DNA of 64,000 nt, from positions 103,776,796 through 103,840,795 of the forward strand of contig NC_081412.1 in NCBI RefSeq assembly GCF_030272615.1, in the 5' to 3' direction. Below are positions 34,964-48,334 of this stretch, one piece after another. Source of the stretch: Cryptomeria japonica (lineage: Eukaryota > Streptophyta > Pinopsida > Cupressales > Cupressaceae). The translations under genes and the position numbers were made by a program. The notes below the pieces were generated by a model. The model had not been told where the DNA came from and ran no database searches. It saw only the letters and a list, made by a program, of their open reading frames with translations. The number at the start of each line of letters is the position of its first letter. The first letter of the stretch is position 1.

Positions 34964-37084
34964 TGTAATACCCTAAAAATGGTCATCTAAACCATAGGTC
35001 GCTAATCTCGATTTCATTGCCAAGGTCCTAACCAAAGGCAAATTAAATCAATTATGAGCACCTAATTTATTAATTCTCGGTCATCAATGTCACATGGCAA
35101 ATAAATCACTCAATATTAATTAAATAATCATTTAATTAATTAAGAATTCCAAGTAAATAATTTTAATCAATTGTCCTATTTATTTAATTAAATATCCTAG
35201 CATATTTAATTAATAAATCAATTTTCCATTAAAACATCAAAAAGGAATTAATTAGAAAAAGAATTTCAAATTGAGAAAAGAAATCAAAATGGAATTAAAT
35301 TGAAAAAACTCAGAAAAGCAATTAAATGAATTAAAAATCAAAATTGAATATCAAAATATAAAATATGAAATAAATCAGTTTTTCTAATTTTATCTTAAAA
35401 TTAGTTCAATTTTCTCTAAAGCTGAGAAAAGCAACCAATCATAGCAATTCACCTAGATTGTGCTTCCTCGTAGAGAATGTTTGTCACTCATCATTGATTG
35501 ATCTTGATCATTGGTCTCTCTCTAGATTTTTCTATAAATTCAGGCCCTCATCTCTCATAAAAAAAGAACTTAGAGATTATTGTTATTATGTTGTTTTTCT
35601 CTAGGCTTATTGAGATTTGTGCATTGAGATATTACATTTAGTTGTAGACACATAAATCTGTCCACTTAATTAAATTAATATTTAGTATTTATTTGATTAT
35701 TTAACCATCAATCATCAGTTAATTAAATTTATATTTAATTAATTCATCTTAAACCTCTTCTTCTATTAATTAAATAAATTATTCAATTTATTTAAATTAA
35801 TTTATTAAACCATACTCTAACAATTAATTAAATGAATAAAGCATATTTGTTTAATTTAACCCCTTTCCCCATTTAAATAAATAAATAAATATTTATTTCA
35901 AATCTCTAAACTCCCCCCCACTTGCTTTCTCCTACAAAATGCAAGTTGCACAATTTTAGTTGAAATAAATGAATTTAATTTTAATTAAAATCCTACTTTC
36001 TCTCACCCACCAAACCCATTTGTATCCTAAACCACTTCTAGATTCTTCTAATCCATTCCAAATTAGCCTAATCCCCCTCCCTAATTATTGTCACATGCCT
36101 AAGCAAAGAGAAGTCACTTCTGAAGGCCCTTAAAGTCTTTGAAATGCATTAAAGGTTTTTTATCCTTCAACAAGTTAACCCCTAAAGTCTTCTAAAGCAT
36201 TTATGGTTCTTACATAACCATTTATGGCTCTTACATAACCATTAATGGTTAAACTCAACTCACCCACATGGTTAGAGGCTTTCCCTCTACCTCAACCCTC
36301 ATTTAACTAATGGGTCTCTTCAAGCATTCATTGCTTTGACCTTGGTTATCCCCACTAACTATTGCACAAGAGTTTATCTATTGGATAAAGACATTATTCA
36401 TTGGATAAAATCTTTATTCACTAACTAAAGCCTAACCAAACCCTCCCAAGGTAACCTTCATGTCATCTCAAGCATTTAATGTTGCTTCCCTCTCCTCTCA
36501 AGCCATCTCATGTTGACACTTGTCATTGTGGGATTGGGTTGAAAGCCATCTCATGCATCATAAACCCATCAATCTTGGACCTTGTTAAGATTACTCAATC
36601 TTGACCATCCATTGCTCTATTTCTCTTATAAATAGAGCTCTTATTCTTCATTTTTTCGGGATCAGAAGTCTTTGTGCATCAAACTTATAGTCATTTTTAG
36701 AGAGCATTTAGAAGCATTTGCATCGTTATTTTACTAAAATTTACATAGACTAATTAGGTGCTTTCTCATAGTAACTTATTTATAGTTGCATGAGCATTTG
36801 TTCTCATTTTCACAGCCATATTGAATCTTCATAAGACATTCATAGATAGTGCAAAAAGCTGAGAGATACACTCATGTGGGACTTGGAGAGGAGAGGAATC
36901 TATGCTCATTTTTTGGGAGCATCTTGGGGGGTTTTCTTTCTCTTTTTCATTTATGTATGATTCTTGTTATTTTCTTTATATCTCCCTTGATATGCATGTT
37001 AAGGTTTATAAGTTCATTTGTGTTTCATTTTGGTTGTGACTAACATATTAACATTTGAACTTGTCTTGTGCCTTGTGCCCCTTT
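34964..37084 (+). repeat. 5' LTR of D, main part
   Basis: 2,121 bp of AT-rich LTR; with the 12 bases after B the total is about 2,133 bp. No coding frame was found. It contains AATTAATTTAAAT-rich stretches (35090-35900) and two TATA boxes. Confidence 0.65.
36627..36634 (+). promoter_or_regulatory. TATA box of the D LTR
   Basis: TATAAATA in CTCTTATAAATAGAGCTC. It lies about 450 bp before the LTR break, a fitting place for an LTR promoter. A second TATA-like site (CTATAAATT, near 35532) lies 1.1 kb upstream. Confidence 0.6.
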
Positions 37085-38248
37085 TGTTGGCATTTTTTAT
37101 GATTATGTTGTGATTGTCATTGATGGACACACACTTGCTATTAGATAACTTTTTGTATGTATGAGTTAAAGCTCAACCTATATTTGTTCCAACTAGTATG
37201 ATGTATTATAATCTTTAGACTATCAGTGTTTTGTAGAAAGTGTTTATCGATCTGAAGCAGTATGAAGACCCCAAGCAGTTCGAGGATCTCAAGCGGTACA
37301 AAGGAACGAAGCAACACAACTCATATTTCCTAATCTTCATTTTGTCAAACCGGCAACTAGTAATTTGCTCAAACTGGTATTCTTTATGAACTGGTAATAC
37401 TCTATGATGAGTTACCAACCGACATTTTGTGATGAGTTACCATCCACCAATTGTTTGGCGGTGCCGACACTCTAGCGGTGCTTTTTGTGTCATGTTACCA
37501 AATATGTCTAGATGCATTGAACCTAGGAAATTGTATTGTAATCCTATTGGACCGACATGAAATCAGATTCCTTTATAAGGACATCATGTCTAGGGTTTTA
37601 GGTTGTTGCTAGGGTTTAAGTGGTTGATGAGTTCTTGTAAGGGAAAATACAGAAGATAAGTTCAGGTCTGTAGGAAGAGGCAGAGTGTGAATGTGTTGAA
37701 GACTAAAGTAATGCTAGAATGCATTAGGAACAAGCTATCAAGGATCTAACCAAGCAATCTGTGCTATTTAGTAGATCACTCACTTGTTGATTACTCACAT
37801 CTTTGACGAGTCTGAAGCCCTTAACCAGGTAGGCCCAAAAGCCTTTTGTAAATCCTCTAACAAGGTGGTTCACATTTGTGGATCTAAAATCCTCTGGCAA
37901 GGTAGTCTTTAATCGGACTTATCTCCTAACAGAGATTGAGATTCCTAACAAGATCTGTTCTGGTAAAGAACATTGTATGACCTTAACCAGTCTGGTTCCT
38001 ATTCTGTAGATAGTTACTTGTGAGTTCCATCTCACCGTGGTTTTTCCCATTTGGGTTTCCACATCAAAATATTGCGTGTTATGATGTTTGTGCTTCTATG
38101 GGTGAATGCATTATTTGCTATTTAATTTGCATGTGTGCTAACCGATTTGTCCACTAAACTATTTTACCGGTTTACTGGTAGTTTAGTAAAGTGTTTAAAT
38201 ATAGTGATTTTTGGCATACTAATTCACCCCCCCTCTTAGTATTCATCA
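37085..38248 (+). repeat. 5' LTR of B
   Basis: It starts TGTTGGCATTTTTTATG and ends TTAGTATTCATCA. The R/U5 block (GGTTTTTCCCATTTGGGTTTCC, with a small CCCATTTGGG hairpin) is at about 38039-38060. AATTCACCCCCCCTCTTAGT is at 38221-38240. Confidence 0.92.
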
Positions 38249-38250
38249 AT

Positions 38251-38262
38251 TGGTATCAGAGC
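38251..38262 (+). other. primer binding site of B
   Basis: TGGTATCAGAGC lies two bases after the LTR and is a full match to the usual initiator tRNA-Met site. Confidence 0.92.
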
Positions 38263-38299
38263 CAACCTTTCTATAAGTCTAACCATTTGGAAAGAGATA

Positions 38300-39500
38300 T
38301 GAAGGAATACACTATGAGGGAACTTACTCATTAGCTCACTCAGTCTGAGCAAGCCTATGATGATCTTATAGTCAAATATAAGGCCTCTCAGGCAAAAAGG
38401 AGAGAACATGCTGAAAAACTGATGGAGCTATCTGAAAATAGCTCTTCTGATGAAGTGGACATGGAAGCCCTAATTCAAGAAGTAGAAAAGTTGAATGAAT
38501 CCAATTCCAATCTGAGAAAAGAGTTGGAAGGACTGACTATTCGAATGTGCCAAGAGCTTGAGAACCGAAGGAAAGTTGAAGATCTGGCAAAAGACAAAGA
38601 TCATGAAATCTCCAAGTTGAAGCAAGAAATCAATGCCCTAACCGCTCAACTCCATGAAAGCAAAGTGGAAAAGGAAGACATGCAAGGAGAACTGAACATG
38701 GCCATCTTTGAGAATGCAAATCTGATAGAAACAAATGCTGCTATTTCCAAATAACTCTCTGAGTCAAAGGAAATACTTGCTAAGTTCAATAAGAGTACTG
38801 TTAAGCTAGAGAAAAAGCTTGAATCGGCCAAACCTATCAGGTATACTGATGGACTTGGTTACTCCAGTCATGAGAAAGGTGAGACCTCTGGTGCAAATGC
38901 TGGAGCATCAAAGAAACAACCGACATCAAAAGATAAAGGTAAGCAAAAGTTTAAACCTATTTTCTTTAACTGTCTTAAAGAAGGACATACTGCCAATGTA
39001 TGTAGGAGCAAAGCCTACAATAATTTTCCTTACTTTATAAACAATGTACCTAGATCCAATAAGTTTAATGGTAATTGTTATGCATGCAACAAGTTTGGGC
39101 ATAGAGCATCTGAATGCAAGTCTGTTATGAACAACACTAGAAGATATCCTCAGAGGACTCAAGGAGTTGGTCCGGAACCTTTTGTGAACTGGAATCACAA
39201 CCGGTTTAATGCCTTTAATCATCAGTTAGGAAGCCGTGGCTATCAAGTGGTGACAGATGGAGAGAAAACTATTTGATCTGTCATTGTCATGGTCACACTA
39301 CTGCAACATGCAAGAGGAAGAATGATAACATGAATAATAGACCTTGGAGAGCACCTAGATTGGTCTGCTATCATTGCAACAAACTGGGTCACATTGCTAG
39401 ATTCTATAGAAAAAGAAAGAACATATCGGATGACATACCAGTCACTCCGGAAGGAAAGTTTGATATTGAAACGGTTCAAGTGAATATGAACAAAACTTGA
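38300..39500 (+). pseudogene. B Gag-like protein: coiled coil plus four zinc-knuckle modules
   Basis: A long coiled-coil-like region (EALIQEVEKLNESNSNLRKE near 38468, KLKQEINALTAQL near 38613) leads to a Lys-rich linker and four modules. These are FFNCLKEGHTANVC near 38960 (first Cys lost), CYACNKFGHRASEC near 39080, ICHCHGHTTATC near 39274 and CYHCNKLGHIARFY near 39367 (last Cys lost). A stop at 38752 and a frame change near 39260 break it. Coiled coil followed by four knuckles is the same plan as in F, though the sequences have diverged. As in F, no standard capsid domain was recognised. Confidence 0.75.
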
Positions 39501-40018
39501 AAAAAGAAACTAGGATTGTTGCAAGAAGAACCGGTTTCTGCACCTAGTGTGGAAATCACGGAACTGACAAACTAAGCATCAGAAAGGCTTAGGGGGAGCA
39601 AACGGTGAAATACTTCGAACCCCCGGTTTACACCAGTAAAAGACCTTAACCGGTATGAGATACCTATCAGTCGGTAGAAGACCAGAAATGGTAAAAGGAA
39701 AATTAGGGTTTACACCCTAATATTGGAGCATTTATTATGGTAGGTGGAGAACCTGTTTAAAAGGAATTTTGAAATCATTTCTCACTTAACATTTTTTGAG
39801 CAAAGAAGTATTTCAAGTACAAAGCGAAGGAAAGCGATTTACACTGCAAATCAAAGAATTTATCAAATTCCCATAGAAGAATCTAAAGCAAACATTTGTT
39901 GGAGGAGTGTAGAATGCAAAGCAGTATCTCTGCAATCGAAGGAGTGTTAAGCGAAGTTCAAATTGTGAAGCCCTAAATTTCAATCTGTGAAGGTATTTTT
40001 CATAATTTTTTGCTTATC
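39501..40018 (+). other. B inter-ORF segment
   Basis: Non-coding sequence between the two B ORFs. It has a CCGGTTT-rich part (39530-39670) and, before the ORF2 ATG, AAGGTATTTTTC similar to the F counterpart. It may carry the leader or a splice acceptor for an ORF2 mRNA. Confidence 0.4.
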
Positions 40019-40193
40019 ATGGCTTCCGCATCTCATGATAGTTCTAGTGCAATTGTTGATTCTATGGACTTCATTAAGCGTAAGTTAAAATATAATGCCC
40101 TGTCTCAAGTACCGGCTAGTGTTATAGTAGAAGAAGGGATTTCTAATTACATAGACTACAAAATTGAAGACCTAGGGTCTCTTGTGATCCATT

Positions 40194-43100
40194 TGTCATG
40201 CCCAAACTTTGGGCAAACACAGACAACAATTTTTTTTTTAAAACCACTTATTTACATGTAACCATTGCTTAAATGTTTGTGACAACTTTACATGTTGTCT
40301 CAAATGAATTATTAATTGATATTAAATACTAACATAACAATTACGATAATTCCTATTATCAAGAGGAACGAATAAATATTATAAGGGTAATATTAAATTC
40401 ACTCAAAAGTCCCTATCATTTCAGTTGCGCCTATTAGTACTTAATTAGACCCATTTCTACTAAATAGTCATTAATAAATTTACTTAGTTTGATATCAATC
40501 ATTTAATAAATATCAAATTCCCATCATCCTGATAATACACCCTTTCTTAAATAATTTAATTTAAATGTGGAATACTAAATAAATTAATTTATTATCTCAT
40601 CAAATTTAGTCAATAGATTGATTAAATCAAAGTTCTCTAAAGTAATTGACGAAGATATAATTAACCCCCAATAATCATTAATTGTTTTTAGGACTAATTA
40701 TTTAAGTCTTAGTACTTAGATTTATAAATGTCTAACAATAATTAAAATGCATTTTTAACTAAATCGACTAAAAGAGTCAAATTAAATCCATAACGATTAT
40801 TTTCCTATAAAGTTTAACCTCGTCAGAACCTATATTTAGGTGGACTAAAAAGATTTCCTGTAGACCTAATAATCATCAAATAGGCTATTCATCTCTACAT
40901 TTTATTTTCTACAAAAAGGTAAATAACAGAGTTTAATAATTTTAACAACAACTATATAAATATGTGATTATTTAAACTAGATAGACCATTTAATTTCTAG
41001 AATTAAATTTTTGCAAATAAATATGTGATTTTAATTTCTACAATTTTATTTATCTAGAATCCTTTAAATTTAACCATGCAATTAGGAATTAAACTGAAAC
41101 ATTTGTATTCAAAGTAACTTGCATGCAATCATTAAATTAATTCTTTATTTTCCTAATGTATTTCATAAGCATAAAGGGATAAAATAAATTTCTTGCTTTT
41201 CAAAATAATATATACTCAACAAATATCAATTTCAAAACTTTAGGAACTAAATCCAGAATTATTCACTTCATTGCTGCAGTATCTAAAATATTACATTTCT
41301 TTAAATTACATTTAAAAGACACTATCGTCATTTTACAAATAGGTCTCTCATTATTAATAAATGAGGACTTTAAACAAAATAATAAATATATTTCCAAATA
41401 GTTTTCTGCAACAAATAACTCCATCAAATTTTCATTTGTCCTAAATTGTTCCTTCCAACAACCTGCAAATAATCAAAGGATATGACCATGGAGTGCTCAC
41501 CTGCTAGCCCAGGCTAACTAGTAGCCACCCCCAAGCTTGGAGAACCAATCTCTAGACAGGTAACACACACACAAACACAATAAGCAAGGGAAAAACAACC
41601 ACAATCACATTCCCAACCAAGGCTACACTACACCACACATTGTGATGTCTTTTCAAGGGTGGTAGTGGACCAAGTACCTTTAGGAGACTGCAAGTATGGT
41701 AAAACATATAGCCACCTCATGGCAAACCAAATACATCAAGTATAACAACCCCAAATTCCTTATGCCCCCCAAGGCATTCATGCCTTATTTCCCTCCTTAT
41801 GACCCCCAATGCATAAACAAGCCATGCAGCAAGGGTCACATAAAATCCCTTGTGATCACTCTCATAATGAGAGCCTCTCACTCGAGGGCTATCACTTCTA
41901 CCACCCACAAGAACATCCTCTCTCCCAAGAGTAGGAGGTCTTGATTACTCCCAAAACACATAAATTGCATAATCACAAAACACCAAATAAATTTCCAAGG
42001 AATACATGCAAGGCAAACTAGCCTTTAACACAAGCAATTCTTTCAATCCAACATGCAATAAGAAAACATTACAAGAAAGGTAGAACCAACCTTAAACTGC
42101 CCAAAGGTATGCTAGTTTTGTTGAGGATGAGCAACCCAATTCCACCAGTCTTTGCTTTCTACCCTTAGCCAAATTCTATATCCCAAATCTATCTTTTTCT
42201 TTTCAAAATTCTTTTGTCTCCAAAAATGGAGAGTGGGTTATTACCCACAAAATATCCCTTTCTTGCTTAAGAAGACACTAGTCCAAGTTCTCACCAGTTT
42301 CTAAAACTAAAAAGGAAGGTAAGGTAAAATGGGAAAAGGAAACTGTCATTCAAAAAGGAAGGTTGGCAACTTAGCTCAAGCCTTCTAATTTCAATTTTCG
42401 CACAACTTACAAAACCCACTTTTTAGGATGTCTTAATGGTCACACGAGAGTTGAAACATGCTTAAAATTACTCCTAACCCTTAGGTATACCTTATGGGCT
42501 TTAGGAAACCCTAATAAACTACCCGTAACAGTCCATTTAACCCTTTTTAAACCCCTCTGAACTTAATTTTCAAGTCAAACCTAAGTTGACTACCCCAAAG
42601 ATTCTCTACCTAAGGCAATTATGGAATCACATTAAATTTAATTGATAAAGCTATAGTTAAACAATTCCCTCCAAGAGACAAATTTAAAAACTCCAACATA
42701 AATCAACACATGTGTTAAGTGACACAAAGAAAATACTTTTACAAAATTGCACATGAAACCTTGTCTCTTGTTGGATTTAAATAAATCAAATAAATAACAT
42801 TTAACACACATGCATCATTTACTGTTATGAATAAAATACGACACAAACGGGGTGTTGTCTCTCCAAATAGACAAACCTTGGTTTTACAAGAATACATAGG
42901 TCTAGGTTTGGTTCTCCATAATATTTCCATGGTCACATGGATATCTTTACCTGCGCCACTCAAATACACATTAGTAATGTCCAATAACCTTATATAATAT
43001 TAAACACATGAATTAGAATACACATCAAACACTTCGCATACAATTTACATTTGAACAATTCAATATATCTCTTATCCAAATAAATCCACATAAGCAATTG

Positions 43101-43537
43101 TCATAATTCTCATAATTTTGGTCCACACATAAAACATACATCCTAATTCTATCATCATAATAAAGTCCTACAAATCCAATAATGACAGACATCATCTCCA
43201 ATTTATGCTATTCTAGAATCATATAGAGTTCTATATCATGAAGCATCAACATTCAACAATGTTATCCAAGTCATGGAATCATATAAGTTCTAAATCCAGA
43301 CATAGCTAACATACGTTAAATCAAGATTATCCAATCAATGGATCTTTTAAGTTTTTAAATTCATAACACATCAAAATGTACACCACAAGGTGCAATAACT
43401 CTATAACTTGGTTCAATTACTTTTCTCACCAATCCATATGTCTAACATAGTCCATTCTTTTGAATTATATAGCATTTATTAATAGGGTCAAACATGGTCA
43501 ACCAAGTTAATCAAAGCTTGGTTGAGGAGGCCTTACA
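40194..43537 (-). repeat. 3' LTR of C (left, 3,344 bp)
   Basis: It matches the right LTR throughout, except for about 1.24 kb that is present only in the right copy at 47918-49160. It ends on the plus strand with GGCCTTACA at 43537. No supported gene is seen; short frames such as 41696-41944 occur in both LTRs and look non-coding. Confidence 0.9.
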
Positions 43538-43551
43538 TCCTGCTCCTCTAG
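43538..43551 (-). other. polypurine tract of C
   Basis: On the minus strand this reads AGAGGAGCAGGA, directly before the LTR start. That is where plus-strand DNA synthesis would be primed. Confidence 0.7.
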
Positions 43552-46500
43552 AGTTTGACTTACTCCTTGAAGTCGCATGAGTAGAATTACAAAGTAGGGA
43601 CATAAAATTTCCCACAATTTCAACAAGTTACTCAAAATCTTATCTTGCCTACTAGAAGGATGAAATACCAAAATTGACTTATTATTGTAATTAACTTACT
43701 ATCTTCACAAGGTTAGATTCTTAGTATTTTTTATTACATTTCCCTTTGATCTTAGGTAGGTGTTTACAATGTTCTACTTTTCAACAACTTACATTAATGC
43801 ACCATCCAAATCATATCATTAATACACCTCAACTCCCACAATCAAGGTTTCACATGATAGTTTGCTTATAATTTTCTAGGATTCATACCTATTAAAGGTT
43901 TGTGTAAAACATGTTTATCCCACTGCAATTGTCATCCATGCTTCCTACTAAAGAGAATTGACATCACAGTTTATTCTTAATGAATCTACTTATTTTACAT
44001 CCAGGCACCTCATTAGGGTGTTAATAAAATATTTGTTAAACCATCCTAGGTGCATAATTTCTTCCAACTTCATTAGACAACAAGGCATAATCAAATTTAG
44101 GTTCTTCAAATCTGCCCCTATATAGGGTAGTTTTCTACCAATAGGGATTACAATGTTTATATTTCTAGGCACCATGGTTTAAACTTTCTAGGGTACATTA
44201 TTCGCAATTTTCAAACATTAAGGTACATAACAATCCCATTCTAAGGGAGTGAGGGATATCATTAATACTTATTTTAGATATCATCCACACAATCATCTCC
44301 ATACACATGCCAAATTTACCAGTTGACAATCATTACTTTCATAATTTATTAGGTCTAGGTCATACTATTGTTATAAATTTTTCTCTTTTAGATTACTTGC
44401 AATTAATTTTACTTAGGAAGATATTCCTTCCTTTATCTTAATTTGATAAAATATATTCTTTGTTAATTCTTTGTGCCTAATTTCACTTCTTGCAGTATTC
44501 TCCCTTGACACACTATCAGTGGTTCAACGAACATGATAGATATTACACAATTCACATCACTAGCGCTAGTTATATCGAACATCAAAATGACCACTTGACA
44601 CTTTACTAGATCAAAATACAAGTTACTTCTACCAAGCCCACTAAAAAGAAGAAAAATGTTGGCAATTGAAAGATATTAAAACTAGAAACGTGGCAAGTGC
44701 CATAGCTCAAATAAAAAGAAATATAAATTTAGTGGCCCTTTCATCATAAAAAAAACAAAAAAAAATAGAAAGTACTAGCCCCTAGGTCATGAAATGCTAT
44801 TCAAAGAAAATTAAAAAAATAATGTCGAATCAAACTTGAAACAAGATGACCATTCTAGCCATGCTATAGGGAGTAACCGCAGCACATCACCCAAGATCAC
44901 ACATCCTAAGTGTGTTAGGAAGTGATTATTATACTCTTGAGATTCTTAGATTATCTATATTCCTTTATTATTTACGAGATATCTTATATCCATGAGATTG
45001 CAATTGTTTAATAGATCATGTTTCATTTTAACCTTCACGTGATTGCTATCGTAAGCCACACTTTCTGACATGATTCATTATCTATATAGGGTTATTAACA
45101 TCCATAATTATATCTAACAGGTGATTGCACTAACTCGAGCATTCTTCTTCCATTCTTCTTGGACTTCTGTTAATTATCTTAATATGCTAAACCTTGGTTC
45201 AATGTTATGTGGTAGCTCAAGCATTGATACTCTCATGTCTTACACACATGGTTGATAGTTCGGTTCAAAATTGACACTTGTTTACTTAGAACCACTTAGG
45301 ATTTGTATAATGTAATCATATAATTTTACCAGGGACACCATTTCTTTTCTTAGCACCTTATGTTAGCTCCTTATATTTTCACCTCTAACATTTACTTGCC
45401 TTCATTAGGTAGGAGCTTGTTGCCAAATTACTAACACTTATGGTTAAGAGCCATTTGGGGTGGACTAATTGTCGAGTAAAGTCAATAATGCTTGACAACT
45501 AATTTCTTCCCACACATTTCATGACGTACTCCAAACAACTCGGAGAGTGGACTTATCCTCTCCTACTTCACTTATTCAACTATGAAATCAAAGGGGTGTG
45601 CACTTGAAAAGTGACCAACACCCATCCTTTTAATTGAAATTTAGCAAAAAGGAAAGTTATCTCATTCCATATTACTTATTTATATTTACTTACTAGCCAA
45701 TTCCGGCATATCACAACCTTTGATCTCTTCAATCTAAATAAACCATCTTACCATCCTAATATCCAGTTACCCAATTATGGTATAACATAAGGATGTCCTC
45801 TAATTACCAATGTCTCAAGACTCCCATAATTTCCAAGTTCTCCCTTAGCTAACCATATAATTCGGCTCCTTATCAATTTTCTTTTAGAATATTTTATGCT
45901 GCCAACTAATTCTCATTAAATCTTCGGTATTATATTACTGTTATACTATCTTTCCATAAGCCATTTCCATCTGCAAGTTGCTTCATCCATACTTGATGTT
46001 TTCATATACTTTCACACTTGAGTGCCATATTTTGCAAAGCTTCTTCAATTGTGCCTAGTAGTTAAATTATGTTACATAGTGTATTGTACCTAGCGACTAA
46101 TCATGATTGGGTTGCACTTTTCTTCTTAGTTTCTGAACGAAAAACTAGTTACACATATCTAGATTATAAGATCCTAATACCTTTATACTCCTTGTACTTC
46201 AATGGAGATTTTTGTTCGATTCCCAAATCAACTCTACTCTCTCTTCCATTATTTACTTTCCCCAAGGTTATCTTTCCATAAAGGAATTAGTTTAAGGCTT
46301 GTTTGTGTCCCCAATTATATAACCACGGATGAACTTAGGGTTTATTGTAATTATGTGTTTTAACCTTAGAAGTTCATGCCTCCTTTCTCCTTATATAACT
46401 CAGCTATAGTACTACTAGGGTTTTCTGATCAAGGAGTTTGTCAACCATCACTTTAGTTCTAATCTTCAGGGTTATCCCAACTCTAACTTCACTACATTAC

Positions 46501-47219
46501 TACAAAAATTGTCTAACAAATGCTCTTTATAAGAAATCTAGCATAACCACATTCTTAAGGTACCTAGTCATTAGGATAGGTTAATGCTTCTATCTTAGAT
46601 TCACAAGAGTCCCTTTTAGCTCTTCTTCATTTATGTCTCCAATGGCAGCCTTGATCTTTTAACCATCATAGTTTCACATAGCTTAAAAAAAACTTAACTT
46701 GAACTATCTCGATCTTATTTATCTTGTTTATTGCCTTTATCTTATGTCTAACTGTCTTGCTTGACTTGCCATGTCAAGATCATATCTTGATGGATGGCAT
46801 TCCTTTAGTTACCATTAGAGGTATTTTATTGTAGAATTAACTCCTCATACTTGATTTGATTAGGGCAATTATTGCGTTTAGGTTCCAAGTGGAATGGTAA
46901 CCCCATAAGTACTAAAGAGCTAAATTCTGTGATTAAACACCGAAAATACTTCTTATAAATTAATAATTGAAAATTTCACACCCTTTAAGGTTTTATTTAA
47001 GTCATAAATATTCTGACTAATAAGTTTCAAATTCAGGGCTTTTAGTGACCTTTGGAACCCCTTGAATTGATTTTTGTTGATCTGTTGATTTAAAAGAATT
47101 TCACTTATGTTTCACTTTATTATAGCACAAGTTTCCACCTAGGTGTTATACTTCAAGCCATAGTTTGTTTTCAACTAAGTTATGAATGTAGCCCATGTTC
47201 ACCAGTGTATGAACCTAAT
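43552..47219 (-). other. interior of C, no coding signal
   Basis: 3.7 kb of AT-rich sequence with no frame longer than about 70 codons and no recognisable gag or pol motif on either strand. It may be spacer RNA packaged with the element, or coding sequence decayed beyond recognition by eye. Confidence 0.65.
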
Positions 47220-47231
47220 GCTCTGATACCA
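47220..47231 (-). other. primer binding site of C
   Basis: The minus strand reads TGGTATCAGAGC, three bases after the LTR end at 47235. It is an exact initiator tRNA-Met type site. Confidence 0.9.
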
Positions 47232-47917
47232 AAATGTCATGCCCAAACTTTGGGCAAACACAGACAACAATTTTTTATTTTAAAACCACTTATTTACATG
47301 TAACCATTGCTTAAATGTTTGTGACAACTTTACATGTTGTCTCAAACGAATTATTAATTGATATTAAATACTAACATAACAATTACAATAATTCCTATTA
47401 TCAAGAGGAATGAATAAATATTATAAGGGTAATATTAAATTCACTCAAAAGTCCCTATCATTTCAGTTGCACCTATTAGTACTTAATTAGATCCATTTCT
47501 ACTAAATAGTCGTTAATAAATTTACTTAGTTTGATATCAATCATTTAATAAAGATCAAATTCCCATCATCCTGATAATACACCCTTTCTTAAATAATTTA
47601 ATTTAAATGTGGAATACTAAATAAATTAATTTATTATCTCATCAAATTTAGTCAATAAATTGATTAAATCAAAATTCTCTAAAGTAATTGACGAAGATAT
47701 AATTAACCTCCAATAATCATTAATTGTTTTTAGGACTAATTATTTCAGTCTTAGTACTTAGATTTATAAATGTCTAACAATAATTAAAATGTGTTTTTAA
47801 CTAAATCGACTAAAAGAGTCAAATTAAATCCATAACGATTATTTTCCTATAAAGTTTAACCTCGTCAAAACCTATATTTAGGTGGACTAAAAAGATTTCC
47901 TATAGACCTAATAATTT

Positions 47918-48297
47918 ATCAAGTTCTTATAGGTTTTCTAGTAATTAATCTCCATGAATAATTACAATTATTATTTTTTCTTAAAAGAAAACATCTTATT
48001 TAATGTTTATATAAAATGGTCATACAAAAATGAGTATATCAATTAAATAATTAACCTAAGGTATCAATAAAACAATTAACCTTGTCCATTAAACCTACTT
48101 AATATATATTAAAAATAAAATTCCTTTTTGAAAATATGAGTGCACCAATTATATGGTTAACAACACACCTTTGAAACCTAATTAAGTTATAATTAACAAA
48201 ACCCCTCTCAACTCTATTTCCCTTTTAATATCTTATTTTGCCCTAACACTCAAATTATTTTAACTCTCTCTCCATACATAAATATTTATATATATAC

Positions 48298-48334
<37 letters not shown>

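Noticed and set aside
37085-38248. B LTRs as a possible segmental duplication of host DNA
   Set aside because: TG...CA ends, an adjacent primer site, an adjacent polypurine tract and a near-matching target duplication fit an LTR pair.
41696-41944. An 82-codon frame repeated at 50075-50257
   Set aside because: It is repeated only because it lies in both C LTRs. The copies have differing starts and no known domain, and the opposite strand is equally open.
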